Shown here piece after piece: positions 48,006 to 56,785 of a DNA stretch of 64,000 nucleotides. This DNA comes from Streptomyces platensis (GTDB lineage: Bacteria; Actinomycetota; Actinomycetes; Streptomycetales; Streptomycetaceae). The position numbers and the translations under genes were made by a program. Positions within the stretch are counted from its first letter, which is position 1, and each line of letters starts with the position of its first letter. Below the pieces are notes generated by a model, which was given only the letters and a program-made list of their open reading frames with translations, was not told the origin of the DNA and made no database searches. The DNA is taken from assembly GCF_008704855.1 (NCBI RefSeq), contig NZ_CP023691.1, positions 2,232,001-2,296,000 of the forward strand, in the 5' to 3' direction.

Positions 48006-48123
48006 CCGACCGCACCACACCACACCACCGGGCCGCGCCAGGACGCACCACGACCCTGGCGCGGCCCGTGGCACACCGGAACCCCCCGGCTTCTCCTCAC
48101 TCCCACGCAACGGAGGCCCTGCG

Positions 48124-49053
48124 GTGAGCGAACTGCCGCAACAGCTGGCCAACGGACTCATCCTCGGCGCGATGTACGGTCTCATCGCGATCGGCTACAC
48201 GATGGTCTACGGAATCGTCCAGCTCATCAACTTCGCCCATGGCGAGATCTTCATGGTCGGCGGCTTCGGAGCGCTCAGCGTCTTCCTCGCACTGCCCGCC
48301 GGCACCTCACTCGTCCTCGCCCTGCCGATCATGCTCCTCGGCGGTATCGCCGTATCCGTCCTCGTCGGCATCGCAGCGGAGCGATTCGCCTATCGCCCGC
48401 TGCGCGGCGCCCCACGCCTGGCCCCCCTCATCACCGCCATCGGCCTGTCCATCGCCCTCCAGCAAGCCATCTGGAAGTGGTACCCCGACGGCAAACAGGC
48501 CCGCGTCTTCCCCCAGTTCAAGGGCCACGCCTTCGACATCCTCGGCGCCACCGTCCAGCGCGGCGACCTCTTCGTCCTCATCGCCGCCCCCGCCTGCATG
48601 ATCGCCCTCGGCTTCTTCGTCGCCAAGACCCGCAGCGGCCGCGCCATGCAGGCCACCGCGCAGGACCCCGACACTGCCAAGCTCATGGGCATCAACACCG
48701 ACCGCATCATCGTCCTGGCCTTCGCCATCGGCGCCGCCTTCGCCGGTGTCGCCGCCGTCGCCTACGGACTGCGCACCGGCGAGGTCCAGTTCCGCATGGG
48801 CTTCATCATGGGCCTCAAGGCCTTCACCGCGGCCGTGCTCGGCGGCATCGGCAACATCTACGGCGCCATGCTCGGCGGTGTCGTCCTCGGCGTCGCCGAA
48901 GCCCTCGCCACCGCCTACATCGAGGAAATACCCGGCATGGAGCAATTCGGCGGCGGAGCCTGGAAGGACGTCTGGGCCTTCGTTCTCCTCATCCTCGTAC
49001 TCCTCCTGAGACCACAAGGCCTCCTGGGCGAACGCGTCGCGGATCGGGCGTGA
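48124..49053 (+). CDS. livH: branched-chain amino acid ABC transporter permease LivH
   Basis: A 309-residue permease with about eight transmembrane helices. LIAIGYTMVYGIVQLINFAHGE near residue 22 and GINTDRIIVLAFAIGAAFAGVAAV near 183 are typical BPD_transp_2 blocks; GFIMGLKAFTAAVLGGIGNIYGA contains the loop that docks on the ATPase. The GTG start has GGAGG 8 bases upstream. The stop overlaps a possible GTG start of livM. Confidence 0.95.
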   Translation: MSELPQQLANGLILGAMYGLIAIGYTMVYGIVQLINFAHGEIFMVGGFGALSVFLALPAGTSLVLALPIMLLGGIAVSVLVGIAAERFAYRPLRGAPRLAPLITAIGLSIALQQAIWKWYPDGKQARVFPQFKGHAFDILGATVQRGDLFVLIAAPACMIALGFFVAKTRSGRAMQATAQDPDTAKLMGINTDRIIVLAFAIGAAFAGVAAVAYGLRTGEVQFRMGFIMGLKAFTAAVLGGIGNIYGAMLGGVVLGVAEALATAYIEEIPGMEQFGGGAWKDVWAFVLLILVLLLRPQGLLGERVADRA

Positions 49054-49058
49054 TACCG

Positions 49059-50852
49059 ATGACCACCCACACCACCACCCCGGCCCGCGGCCTGATACCG
49101 CTCCCCGAGCGCACCGCGCGCCTCGTCACCGCCGCAGGCGCTCTGGCCACCACCGCCAGCACCGCCCTCGCCTGGACCTGGAGCAGCGACTTCCCCGGCG
49201 ACCTCACCTACTACCTCTCCCCCGCCGGCCTCCAGATCGTCACCCTCGTCGGCGGCCTCCTCACCCTGCTCCTCGCCTGCTCCGCGCTCGGCGTCCGCGG
49301 CCTGCAATGGCTCACCCCGGCAGGACGCCACGCGCCCACGCTCCTCGCGGCCCTCGCGACCTTCGCCGCCACCTGGTTCACCCTGCTCTCCATCGCCGTC
49401 GAGCTGCACGGCCTGGTCAACCTCGAACCCGGCGGCGCCGTCGCCGGGATCGCCTCCCTGATCACCGTCGCCGGCGCCCTCGCGCTGCCTCCCGATCAGG
49501 TCCCCGACACACCGCCCGCCAACCCGTGGCAGCGCTTCACCGCGAGCCTGGCCGCCTCCCCCCTACGGCGGCGCACCCTCGAACTCCCCTCCTGGGCCGA
49601 GATCCTGATCATCGCGGCCGCGTTCGCCGCCGGGCTCCTGGTCTTCACCTACGGGATCGACACCGACGACGGCGCCCCCTTCGTCGGCTACCTGATCTTC
49701 ATGGTGCTGGCCATCCCCGCCCTCAACCGGGCCGGACTCATCGCGCGGCTCACCGCACTCACCCACACCCACCGCGGCGTGGCCCTCGGCGCGGCCTTCG
49801 TCGCCGCCGCCTGCTTCCCCCTCACCCAGGACACCGACCAGTACACGATCATCGGGGCCAACATCCTGATCTTCGCGACCGTCGCCCTGGGCCTCAACGT
49901 CGTCGTCGGCCTCGCCGGCCTGCTCGACCTCGGGTACGTCGCCTTCCTCGGCGTCGGCGCCTACGCGGCCGCCCTCGTCTCCGGCTCCCCCGAATCCGCC
50001 CTCGGGCTCCGCTTCCCCTTCTGGGCGGCCCTGCTGACCGGCGCCGCGGCCTCCCTCATCTTCGGCGTCCTCATCGGCGCCCCCACCCTGCGCCTGCGCG
50101 GCGACTATCTCGCCATCGTCACGCTCGGCTTCGGTGAGATCTTCCGCATCGCCATGCTCAACCTCAACGGCACCACCGGCCCCGACGTCACCAACGGCGC
50201 CATGGGCATCCCCAACATCCCCAACCTGGAAATCTTCGGCTTCAACTTCGGCGAGCCCCACACCATCCTCGGCATCCCCATCGCCACCTACGGCAACTAC
50301 TACCTGCTGATGATCCTCGTGACGGCCTTCGTCGTCCTCGTCTTCCGGCGCGCCGCGGCCTCCCGCATCGGCCGCGCCTGGATCGCCATCCGTGAGGACG
50401 AGACCGCCGCCATCGCCATGGGCATCAACAGCTTCCGGCTGCGCCTGCTGGCGTTCGCGCTCGGCGCCGCGCTCGCCGGACTCGCCGGCACCGTGCACGC
50501 CCACGTCGTCACCACGGCCACCCCCGAACAGTTCCAGTTCGCCGGGCCGCAGCCGCCCAACTCCGCCTTCCTGCTCGCCGCCGTCATCCTCGGCGGGATG
50601 GGAACCCTCAGCGGACCCCTCGTCGGCGCCGCCCTGCTCTTCCTCATCCCGGCCAAGCTCGACTTCATCCAGGACTACCAACTCCTGCTCTTCGGCATCG
50701 CCCTCGTCCTCCTGATGCGCTACCGCCCCGAGGGCCTCATCCCCGACCGCAGGAAGCAGCTGGAATTCCACGAGACCGGCCAACTCGACGTGCCCGACCA
50801 GCGCCTCCCGGACGCAGACGCCACCCTCGGCGCCACCAAGGCAAAGGCGTGA
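49059..50852 (+). CDS. livM: branched-chain amino acid ABC transporter permease LivM
   Basis: A 597-residue permease. The C-terminal 330 residues are a standard LivM (ALGLNVVVGLAGLLDLGYVAF, LRLRGDYLAIVTLGFGEIFRI, AWIAIREDETAAIAMGI, LLAAVILGGMGTLSGPLVGA). The first 230 residues add about five hydrophobic helices of unknown function, an extension usual in Streptomyces LivM. The ATG start MTTHTTTPARG was chosen; a GTG three codons earlier overlaps the livH stop as GTGA and is about equally likely. Confidence 0.93.
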   Translation: MTTHTTTPARGLIPLPERTARLVTAAGALATTASTALAWTWSSDFPGDLTYYLSPAGLQIVTLVGGLLTLLLACSALGVRGLQWLTPAGRHAPTLLAALATFAATWFTLLSIAVELHGLVNLEPGGAVAGIASLITVAGALALPPDQVPDTPPANPWQRFTASLAASPLRRRTLELPSWAEILIIAAAFAAGLLVFTYGIDTDDGAPFVGYLIFMVLAIPALNRAGLIARLTALTHTHRGVALGAAFVAAACFPLTQDTDQYTIIGANILIFATVALGLNVVVGLAGLLDLGYVAFLGVGAYAAALVSGSPESALGLRFPFWAALLTGAAASLIFGVLIGAPTLRLRGDYLAIVTLGFGEIFRIAMLNLNGTTGPDVTNGAMGIPNIPNLEIFGFNFGEPHTILGIPIATYGNYYLLMILVTAFVVLVFRRAAASRIGRAWIAIREDETAAIAMGINSFRLRLLAFALGAALAGLAGTVHAHVVTTATPEQFQFAGPQPPNSAFLLAAVILGGMGTLSGPLVGAALLFLIPAKLDFIQDYQLLLFGIALVLLMRYRPEGLIPDRRKQLEFHETGQLDVPDQRLPDADATLGATKAKA

Positions 50853-50857
50853 CGACC

Positions 50858-51742
50858 ATGACCACAGCACCCAGCCTCGCACCCGCCACTGACACCGTCC
50901 TCAAGGCCGACGGCGTCACCATGCGCTTCGGCGGACTCACCGCCGTACGCGGCGTCGACCTCACCGTCGGCGCCGGCGAAATCGTCGGCCTCATCGGCCC
51001 CAACGGTGCCGGAAAAACCACCTTCTTCAACTGCCTCACCGGCCTCTACGTGCCCACCGAAGGCACCGTCAGCTACCGGGGCACCCGCCTCTCCCGCAAA
51101 CCCCACCTCGTCACCCAGGCCGGTGTCGCCCGCACCTTCCAGAACATCCGCCTCTTCGCCAACATGACGGTCCTGGAAAACGTCCTCGTCGGACGGCACA
51201 CCCGCACCAAAGAAGGACTCTGGTCCGCGCTCCTCCGCAGCCCCGGCTTCAAAAAGGCCGAACGCACCAGCGAGGAACGCGCCATGGAACTCCTGGAGTT
51301 CACCGGCCTCGCCCACAAACGCGACCACCTCGCCCGCAACCTCCCCTACGGCGAACAACGCAAGCTCGAAATCGCCCGCGCCCTCGCCAGCGAACCCGGA
51401 CTGCTGCTGCTGGACGAACCGACCGCCGGCATGAACCCCCAGGAAACCCGCGCCACCCAGGACCTCGTCCTCGCCATCCGCGCACAGGGCATCGCCGTCC
51501 TCGTCATCGAGCACGACATGCGCTTCATCTTCAACATGTGCGACCGCGTCGCCGTCCTCGTCCAGGGCCAGAAACTCGTCGAAGGCACCTCGGACGTCGT
51601 CCAGGCCGACGAACGCGTCATCGCCGCCTACCTGGGCCCCCCCGTCGAGGACGTCACACCACCGGACCGGCCCACCGACACCGCAGACGGGACGGCCCCC
51701 GCAGACCGGCCGGCCCAGGGACAGACCGGAGACACCCCATGA
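50858..51742 (+). CDS. livG: branched-chain amino acid ABC transporter ATP-binding protein LivG
   Basis: A 294-residue ABC ATPase. Walker A GPNGAGKTTFFN is near residue 47, Q-loop FQNIRLFANMTV near 95, signature YGEQRKLEIARAL (a divergent LSGGQ, as usual in LivG) near 165 and Walker B LLLLDEPTAGMNP near 186, with the H-loop in VIEHDMRFI. The last 35 residues are a Pro/Asp/Thr-rich tail. A GTG three codons upstream overlaps the livM stop and is an alternative start. The stop overlaps livF as ATGA. Confidence 0.95.
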   Translation: MTTAPSLAPATDTVLKADGVTMRFGGLTAVRGVDLTVGAGEIVGLIGPNGAGKTTFFNCLTGLYVPTEGTVSYRGTRLSRKPHLVTQAGVARTFQNIRLFANMTVLENVLVGRHTRTKEGLWSALLRSPGFKKAERTSEERAMELLEFTGLAHKRDHLARNLPYGEQRKLEIARALASEPGLLLLDEPTAGMNPQETRATQDLVLAIRAQGIAVLVIEHDMRFIFNMCDRVAVLVQGQKLVEGTSDVVQADERVIAAYLGPPVEDVTPPDRPTDTADGTAPADRPAQGQTGDTP

Positions 51743-52455
51743 CCGCACTGCTCGAGGTCGAGGACCTCCGCGTCGCCTACGGCAAGATCGAAGCCGTCAA
51801 AGGCATCTCGTTCTCCGTCGAAGAAGGCCAGGCCGTCACCCTCATCGGCACCAACGGCGCCGGAAAGACCACCACCCTGCGCACCCTCTCCGGCCTCCTC
51901 AAGCCCCTGGCCGGCAAGATCACCTTCGATGGCGAACCGCTCAACGGCGTCCCCGCCCACAAAATCGTCGAACGCGGCCTCGCCCACTCCCCCGAAGGCC
52001 GCCGCCTCTTCCCCCGCCTCACCATCTCCGAAAACCTCAAGCTCGGCGCCTTCCTCCGCAAAGACGCCGACGGCATCGAGAAAGACATCCAGCGCGTCTA
52101 CGAGCTCTTCCCCATCCTCGGCGAACGCAGCAAACAAGCCTCCGGCACCCTCTCCGGCGGCGAACAGCAAATGCTCGCCATGGGCCGCGCCCTGATGTCC
52201 CGCCCCAAACTCCTCATGCTCGACGAGCCCTCCATGGGCCTCTCCCCGATCATGATGCAGAAGATCATGGAGACCATCCGCGAACTCCGCTCCCAGGGCA
52301 CCACCATCCTCCTCGTCGAACAGAACGCCCAGGCCGCGCTCTCCCTCGCCGACCAGGGACACGTCATGGAAATCGGCCGCATCGTCCACTCCGGCAGCGG
52401 CGAATCCCTCCTCCACGACGAATCCGTCCGCAAGGCCTACCTCGGCGAGGACTGA
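51739..52455 (+). CDS. livF: branched-chain amino acid ABC transporter ATP-binding protein LivF
   Basis: A 238-residue ABC ATPase completing the importer. Walker A GTNGAGKTTTLRTLSG is near residue 36, the Q-loop region HSPEGRRLFPRLTI near 84, signature LSGGEQQMLAMGRAL near 138 and Walker B LLMLDEPSMGLSP near 158, with the H-loop replaced by Q in LLVEQNAQ as is normal for LivF. Its ATG overlaps the livG stop (ATGA), so LivG and LivF should be made in equal amounts. Confidence 0.96.
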   Translation: MTALLEVEDLRVAYGKIEAVKGISFSVEEGQAVTLIGTNGAGKTTTLRTLSGLLKPLAGKITFDGEPLNGVPAHKIVERGLAHSPEGRRLFPRLTISENLKLGAFLRKDADGIEKDIQRVYELFPILGERSKQASGTLSGGEQQMLAMGRALMSRPKLLMLDEPSMGLSPIMMQKIMETIRELRSQGTTILLVEQNAQAALSLADQGHVMEIGRIVHSGSGESLLHDESVRKAYLGED

Positions 52456-52479
52456 CCCGCCCCCGCGCCACAAACACGA

Positions 52480-52515
52480 GCGGCCCCGCACCGGTCAACA
52501 CCGGTACGGGGCCGC
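52480..52515. terminator. bidirectional terminator between livF and the ANTAR regulator
   Basis: GCGGCCCCG-CACCGGT and ACCGGT-ACGGGGCCGC form a stem of about 15 bases with a short loop between convergent genes; it should serve both. Confidence 0.85.
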
Positions 52516-52533
52516 TCACACGCTCGGCAGCGC

Positions 52534-53187
52534 CTACTGATCCTTCTGCTGCTTCTTCTCCTCGGCGTCCTCGATGACCGCCTCGGCGACCTGCTGCATC
52601 GACAGCCGCCGGTCCATCGACGTCTTCTGGATCCACCGGAACGCGGCCGGCTCCGTCAGCCCGTACTGCGTCTGCAGAATGCTCTTGGCCCGGTCCACCA
52701 GCTTCCGGGTCTCCAGCCGCTGGGTGAGGTCCGCGACCTCCTTCTCCAGCGTCCGCAGCTCGGTGAACCGGCTCACCGCCATCTCGATCGCCGGCACCAC
52801 ATCGCTCTTCGAGAACGGCTTCACCAGATACGCCATCGCCCCCGCGTCCCGCGCCCGCTCCACCAGCTCACGCTGCGAGAACGCGGTCAGCATCAGCACC
52901 GGCGCGATGCTCTCCTCGGCGATCTTCTCGGCCGCCGAGATACCGTCCAGCACCGGCATCTTCACGTCCAGGATCACCAGGTCGGGACGGTGCTCCCGGG
53001 CCAGCTCCACGGCGGTCTGCCCGTCCCCGGCCTCGCCGACGACGGTGTAGCCCTCCTCCTCCAGCATCTCTTTGAGATCGAGACGGATGAGGGCCTCGTC
53101 CTCGGCGATCACGACGCGCGTGGTCAGCGGCGGGACATGCGACTGATCGTCATCGGCGACGGGCTGCTCGGGCTCGGCGGCGCTCAC
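52534..53187 (-). CDS. pdtaR: ANTAR-domain response regulator (PdtaR-like)
   Basis: A 217-residue response regulator that works on RNA rather than DNA. The receiver (about residues 23-140) has acidic-pocket residues in IAEDEALIRLD, the phospho-acceptor D74 in LVILDVKMPVLDG and the conserved K in YLVKPFSKSD. A coiled-coil linker (ELRTLEKEVADLTQRLETRK) leads to the three-helix ANTAR domain (DRAKSILQTQYGLTEPAAFRWIQ, then MDRRLSMQQVAEAVI), which prevents transcription termination by binding paired hairpins. It is very close to mycobacterial PdtaR, whose kinase is PdtaS. The GTG start VSAAEPEQPVADDD is chosen because GAGGAG lies five bases upstream; an ATG four codons earlier would overlap that site. 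Confidence 0.93.
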   Translation of the reverse strand: MSAAEPEQPVADDDQSHVPPLTTRVVIAEDEALIRLDLKEMLEEEGYTVVGEAGDGQTAVELAREHRPDLVILDVKMPVLDGISAAEKIAEESIAPVLMLTAFSQRELVERARDAGAMAYLVKPFSKSDVVPAIEMAVSRFTELRTLEKEVADLTQRLETRKLVDRAKSILQTQYGLTEPAAFRWIQKTSMDRRLSMQQVAEAVIEDAEEKKQQKDQ

Positions 53188-53276
53188 GGGACTCCTCATT
53201 CCAGGCAGGTGGTGCCATTGCAGCCTACCTAGAGGCGACCGAAGTGATGCACACGGTAGGGTGTCTCTCGCAACCG

Positions 53277-53359
53277 GCCCGGTTGGTGGAACTGGTCAGA
53301 CACGCGGCTCTCAAACAGCCGTGCCCTTGGGCATGTGGGTTCGAATCCCACACCGGGCA
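53277..53359 (+). tRNA. tRNA-Leu (anticodon CAA)
   Basis: A class II cloverleaf can be folded: acceptor GCCCGGT with ACCGGGC, anticodon stem CGGCT/AGCCG around loop CTCAAAC giving anticodon CAA, a long variable arm TGCCCTTGGGCA and T arm GTGGG-TTCGAAT-CCCAC, with discriminator A as expected for leucine. CCA is not encoded. It reads UUG codons. The ANTAR regulator is divergent upstream and the homing endonuclease gene begins 85 bases downstream. Confidence 0.95.
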
Positions 53360-53443
53360 CCTTTGAATAAGTGGAATTGCACCTTCGCGTGGTTCGCACG
53401 CACTTTCGTTCCTTTCTCGCGCTTCGTCACGCACAGTGATGTC

Positions 53444-54232
53444 ATGAACTTCCACGGCACAGACGTGCGACACAAGGCAATCGCCCAGCTCCGCGCGGGG
53501 GCACGGAACGCGGAGGTGGCCCGCGCGCTGGGCGTCCCTCTCGGCACCATCGGCTACTGGCGACATATGGACCGCGCCGAGCGCGGAGAGTGTCCGGGCG
53601 CCCACAACCCGAAATGCCCACGGTGCGACGGGCGCGAACTCGACGCGGCTGCCTACGCCTACCTCCTCGCCCTCTACCTCGGCGACGGCCACATCATCCA
53701 GTACTCGGCACATCGCGCACCGAGCCTCATGATCACGTGCGGCGACGGCTGGCCCGGCCTGATGGATGCCTGCGAAACCGCGATGCGCGCGGTGTTCCCG
53801 GACAACTCCGTGTGCCGGGTGCGCAGGACCGGCTGCCACAACGTGAAGCTCTACTCGAAGCACTTATGGTGCATGTTCCCGCAGCACGGCCCCGGCAAGA
53901 AGCACGAGCGGCCGATCGTCCTGGAACCCTGGCAGCAGCGGATCGTGGACGCACACCCCTGGGAGTTCCTCCGCGGCCTCATCCACTCTGACGGCTGCCG
54001 GATCACCAACTGGACGACGCGGACGGTGGGCGGCGAGCGCAAGCGCTACGAGTACCCGCGGTACCTCTTCACCAACAAGTCCGACGACATCCGCAGGCTC
54101 TTCTCGGACACCCTCACCAAAGTCGGCGTCGAGTGGACCGTCCTCGCCCGCGGCAGCGACCCGTTCAACATCTCCGTCGCCCGGAAATCCTCCGTCGCCC
54201 TCATGGATCAACACATCGGGCCGAAGTACTGA
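53444..54232 (+). CDS. free-standing LAGLIDADG homing endonuclease with N-terminal HTH
   Basis: A 262-residue protein. Residues about 10-42 form a helix-turn-helix (KAIAQLRAGARNAEVARAL, VPLGTIGYWRHMDRA) followed by cysteines C50, C58 and C61 that may bind zinc. Two LAGLIDADG motifs follow, LLALYLGDG (residues 74-82) and EFLRGLIHSDG (about 173-183), so a single chain forms the pseudo-dimeric nuclease. Close relatives recur in Streptomyces, often next to tRNA genes, and are usually annotated only as transcriptional regulators. It is not inside an intron or intein here. Codon 141 is TTA, so translation should need bldA. A longer frame start would run into the tRNA gene and was not used. No clear ribosome-binding site is visible. 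Confidence 0.85.
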   Translation: MNFHGTDVRHKAIAQLRAGARNAEVARALGVPLGTIGYWRHMDRAERGECPGAHNPKCPRCDGRELDAAAYAYLLALYLGDGHIIQYSAHRAPSLMITCGDGWPGLMDACETAMRAVFPDNSVCRVRRTGCHNVKLYSKHLWCMFPQHGPGKKHERPIVLEPWQQRIVDAHPWEFLRGLIHSDGCRITNWTTRTVGGERKRYEYPRYLFTNKSDDIRRLFSDTLTKVGVEWTVLARGSDPFNISVARKSSVALMDQHIGPKY

Positions 54233-54284
54233 CAGGGACGGCAGTCAGGTACCTCGGCCCAGCGGGAGCGCGGTGCGGGTGGGG

Positions 54285-55721
54285 CTACTTCGGGGAGTCG
54301 TCCTCGCCAATGTGGTGGACGCGGACGAGGTTGGTGGAGCCGGGGACGCCGGGCGGGGAGCCGGCGGTGATGATGACGACGTCGCCCTTCTGGCAGCGGC
54401 CGAGCCGCAGGAGCTGCTCGTCGACCTGGGCGACCATCTCGTCGGTGGAGTTGACGGTCGGGCCGAGGAAGGTCTCCACGCCCCAGCTGACGTTGAGCTG
54501 GGAGCGGGTGGCCGGGTCGGGGGTGAAGGCCAGCAGCGGGATGGGCGAGCGGTAGCGGGAGAGGCGGCGGACGGTGTCGCCGGACTGGGTGAAGGCGACG
54601 AGGAATTTGGCGCCGAGGAAGTCGCCCATGTCGGCGGCGGCGCGGGCGACGGCGCCGCCCTGGGTGCGGGGCTTGTTGGCCTCGGTGAGCGGCGGGAGGC
54701 CCTTGGCGAGGAGGTCTTCCTCGGCGGCCTCGACGATGCGGCTCATGGTTTTGACGGTCTCGGTGGGGTACTTCCCGACGCTGGTCTCGCCGGAGAGCAT
54801 CACGGCGTCGGTGCCGTCGATGACGGCGTTGGCGACGTCGGAGGCCTCGGCGCGGGTGGGGCGGGAGTTGTCGATCATCGAGTCGAGCATCTGGGTGGCG
54901 ACGATGACCGGTTTGGCATTGCGCTTGGCGAGTTTGACGGCGCGCTTCTGGACGATCGGGACGGTTTCGAGGGGCATTTCGACGCCGAGGTCGCCGCGGG
55001 CGACCATGATGCCGTCGAAGGCGGCGACGATGTCGTCGATGTTGTCGACGGCCTGCGGCTTTTCGACCTTGGCGATGACGGGCAGGAAGCGGTTCTCCTC
55101 GCGCATGATGCGGTGGACGTCCTCGATGTCGCGGCCGCTGCGGACGAAGGAGAGGGCGATGATGTCGGCGCCGTAGCGCAGGGCCCAGCGGAGGTCGTCC
55201 CGGTCCTTTTCGGAGAGGGCGGGGACGGAGACGGCGACGCCGGGGAGGTTGAGGCCCTTGTGGTCGGAGACCATGCCGCCCTCGATGACCTTGGTGCGGA
55301 CGCGGGGTCCGTCGACGCCGGTGACTTCGAGGGTGACCTTGCCGTCGTCGACGAGGATGCGTTCGCCGGTGGTGACGTCGGCGGCGAGGCCGTCGTAGGT
55401 GGTGCCGCAGATCTGGCGGTCGCCTTCGACGGCCGGTTCGACGGTGATGGTGAACTCGTCGTCGCGTTCGAGAAGTACGGGGCCTTCGCGGAATCGGCCG
55501 AGGCGGATCTTCGGGCCTTGAAGATCGGCGAGGATGCCGACGCTGCGGCGGGTTTCTTCGGATGCTTTGCGGACCCGGTCGAATCGTGCCTCGTGGTCGG
55601 CGTAGGTGCCGTGGCTGAGGTTGAAGCGGGCGATGTTCATTCCGGCGTCGACGAGGGCTTTGATCTGCTCGTACGAGTCGGTGGCGGGTCCCAGAGTGCA
55701 GACGATCTTTGCTCGGCGCAT
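54285..55721 (-). CDS. pyk: pyruvate kinase
   Basis: A 478-residue pyruvate kinase (phosphoenolpyruvate + ADP to pyruvate + ATP), the last step of glycolysis. MRRAKIVCTLGPATDS opens the TIM barrel; NLSHGTYADHEA, ADLQGPKIRLGRF, VEKPQAVDNIDDIV and ARGDLGVEMPLETVPIVQKR carry substrate, Mg2+ and K+ ligands. The B domain lies about residues 70-170, and the C-terminal allosteric domain from about 345. Streptomyces usually have two pyk genes; this position next to the ANTAR regulator and liv operon is the customary one for one of them. The upstream gap of 145 bases is the only AT-richer stretch nearby and probably holds its promoter. Confidence 0.97.
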   Translation of the reverse strand: MRRAKIVCTLGPATDSYEQIKALVDAGMNIARFNLSHGTYADHEARFDRVRKASEETRRSVGILADLQGPKIRLGRFREGPVLLERDDEFTITVEPAVEGDRQICGTTYDGLAADVTTGERILVDDGKVTLEVTGVDGPRVRTKVIEGGMVSDHKGLNLPGVAVSVPALSEKDRDDLRWALRYGADIIALSFVRSGRDIEDVHRIMREENRFLPVIAKVEKPQAVDNIDDIVAAFDGIMVARGDLGVEMPLETVPIVQKRAVKLAKRNAKPVIVATQMLDSMIDNSRPTRAEASDVANAVIDGTDAVMLSGETSVGKYPTETVKTMSRIVEAAEEDLLAKGLPPLTEANKPRTQGGAVARAAADMGDFLGAKFLVAFTQSGDTVRRLSRYRSPIPLLAFTPDPATRSQLNVSWGVETFLGPTVNSTDEMVAQVDEQLLRLGRCQKGDVVIITAGSPPGVPGSTNLVRVHHIGEDDSPK

Positions 55722-55866
55722 GTTTCGACTCTATGACTTACCGAGCGGTAGGGAACTGTAAGAAAGTGACTGCCCAACGAGCGCTTGATGAAAGGCTGTT
55801 GACAACTAATGAAATGCGCGCGAAGGCGCTCCGATGAGCGGAATATAGCTCTCGCGGCGGGCGGTC

Positions 55867-56598
55867 TCACAGTACGGGACGGGTCATCGTAAAGCGCGCG
55901 TTGACATGGGCGTAGACGGCCTGGCGCTGGGGTTCGAGATCGAGGGCGGGGGCGGATTCCTGGGTGGCGCCGCCGTAGCCGGCGAAGGAGCGCATGGCGG
56001 GGGCGGCCGTGGGGGCGGAGTTCTCGGCGCCGAGGTCGGCGATTTCGAGCAGGGCGTCGAGGCGGGCGCTGAGGGCTTCGGCGTATTCGCGGGCGCGCTG
56101 GACGGCTTCGTGGACGGCTTGGGTGCGGGCGGCGCGGTGGGCGGGTGAGTCGGGGCGCAGGGCCCACCAGGGGCCGTCGACGCGGGTGAGGTCGAGGTCG
56201 GCGAGGCGGGTGGTGAGTTCACCGAGGAGGGTGAAGTCGTTGAGGGTGGCGGTGTGGGTGACGCGTCCGTGGTAGGCGCGGATGCGTTCGTGGCGGCCTT
56301 TTTCGGTGAGCTGGGGGGTGAGGCTGAAGGTGCCGGTCTCGAGCTTTTCGATGGCGTCGCCGTAGCTCTTGATGAGGGTGAGGGCGGCTTCGTTGCGGCG
56401 GGTGAGGTCGGCGAGGGCGGCGGTGCGGTCGGTGCCGCGGGCGCTGACGGTGACGGCGAGGCGGGCGATTTCGGGGTCGACTTCGAGGCGGGCTTCGCCG
56501 CGTACGGCGAGGCGCGGGGTGTCGGGGGTGCCGTAGGGAAGGGTGGTGGGGGTGGTGCCGGTGGTGGGAACGGTGGGGGTGTCGTCGGCGTCGGTCAT
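55867..56598 (-). CDS. SIMPL domain (DUF541) protein
   Basis: A 243-residue SIMPL/DUF541 protein starting MTDADDTPTVPTTG. The domain (about residues 30-240) shows RLAVRGEARLEVDPEIARLAVTV at its start, LTLIKSYGDAIEKLETGTFSLTPQ in the middle and FTMTRPVL at the end. No signal peptide is visible, unlike many family members, so a cytoplasmic location is likely. Role unknown; mammalian SIMPL modulates NF-kB signalling, which does not inform bacterial function. It is divergent from the 5'-nucleotidase gene. Confidence 0.9.
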   Translation of the reverse strand: MTDADDTPTVPTTGTTPTTLPYGTPDTPRLAVRGEARLEVDPEIARLAVTVSARGTDRTAALADLTRRNEAALTLIKSYGDAIEKLETGTFSLTPQLTEKGRHERIRAYHGRVTHTATLNDFTLLGELTTRLADLDLTRVDGPWWALRPDSPAHRAARTQAVHEAVQRAREYAEALSARLDALLEIADLGAENSAPTAAPAMRSFAGYGGATQESAPALDLEPQRQAVYAHVNARFTMTRPVL

Positions 56599-56785
56599 GG
56601 GTTGCTCCCGGGTGCGGGGGTGTGGGTGGTGAAGGGTCGCATATCGGGGTGGCCGCTGGCGGGTAGTCAGGCCGCCGAGTGTGAGGGGTGTTCCGGGCGG
56701 GGCGGCTGCGCCAGAATCTACGCGCGTTGCCCACCGGTGTGGCGGCTTTCGTCCGCATGGTTCCGCGTTCTCCGAGGGAGTTGGC

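Noticed and set aside
53261..53443. Extended start of the homing endonuclease gene overlapping the tRNA
   Set aside because: The extension would translate through the tRNA gene; family similarity begins at the ATG at 53444.
53277..54232. Integrated element with att sites at the tRNA-Leu gene
   Set aside because: No integrase, no repeat of the tRNA 3' end was noticed downstream, and core genes resume at 54285.
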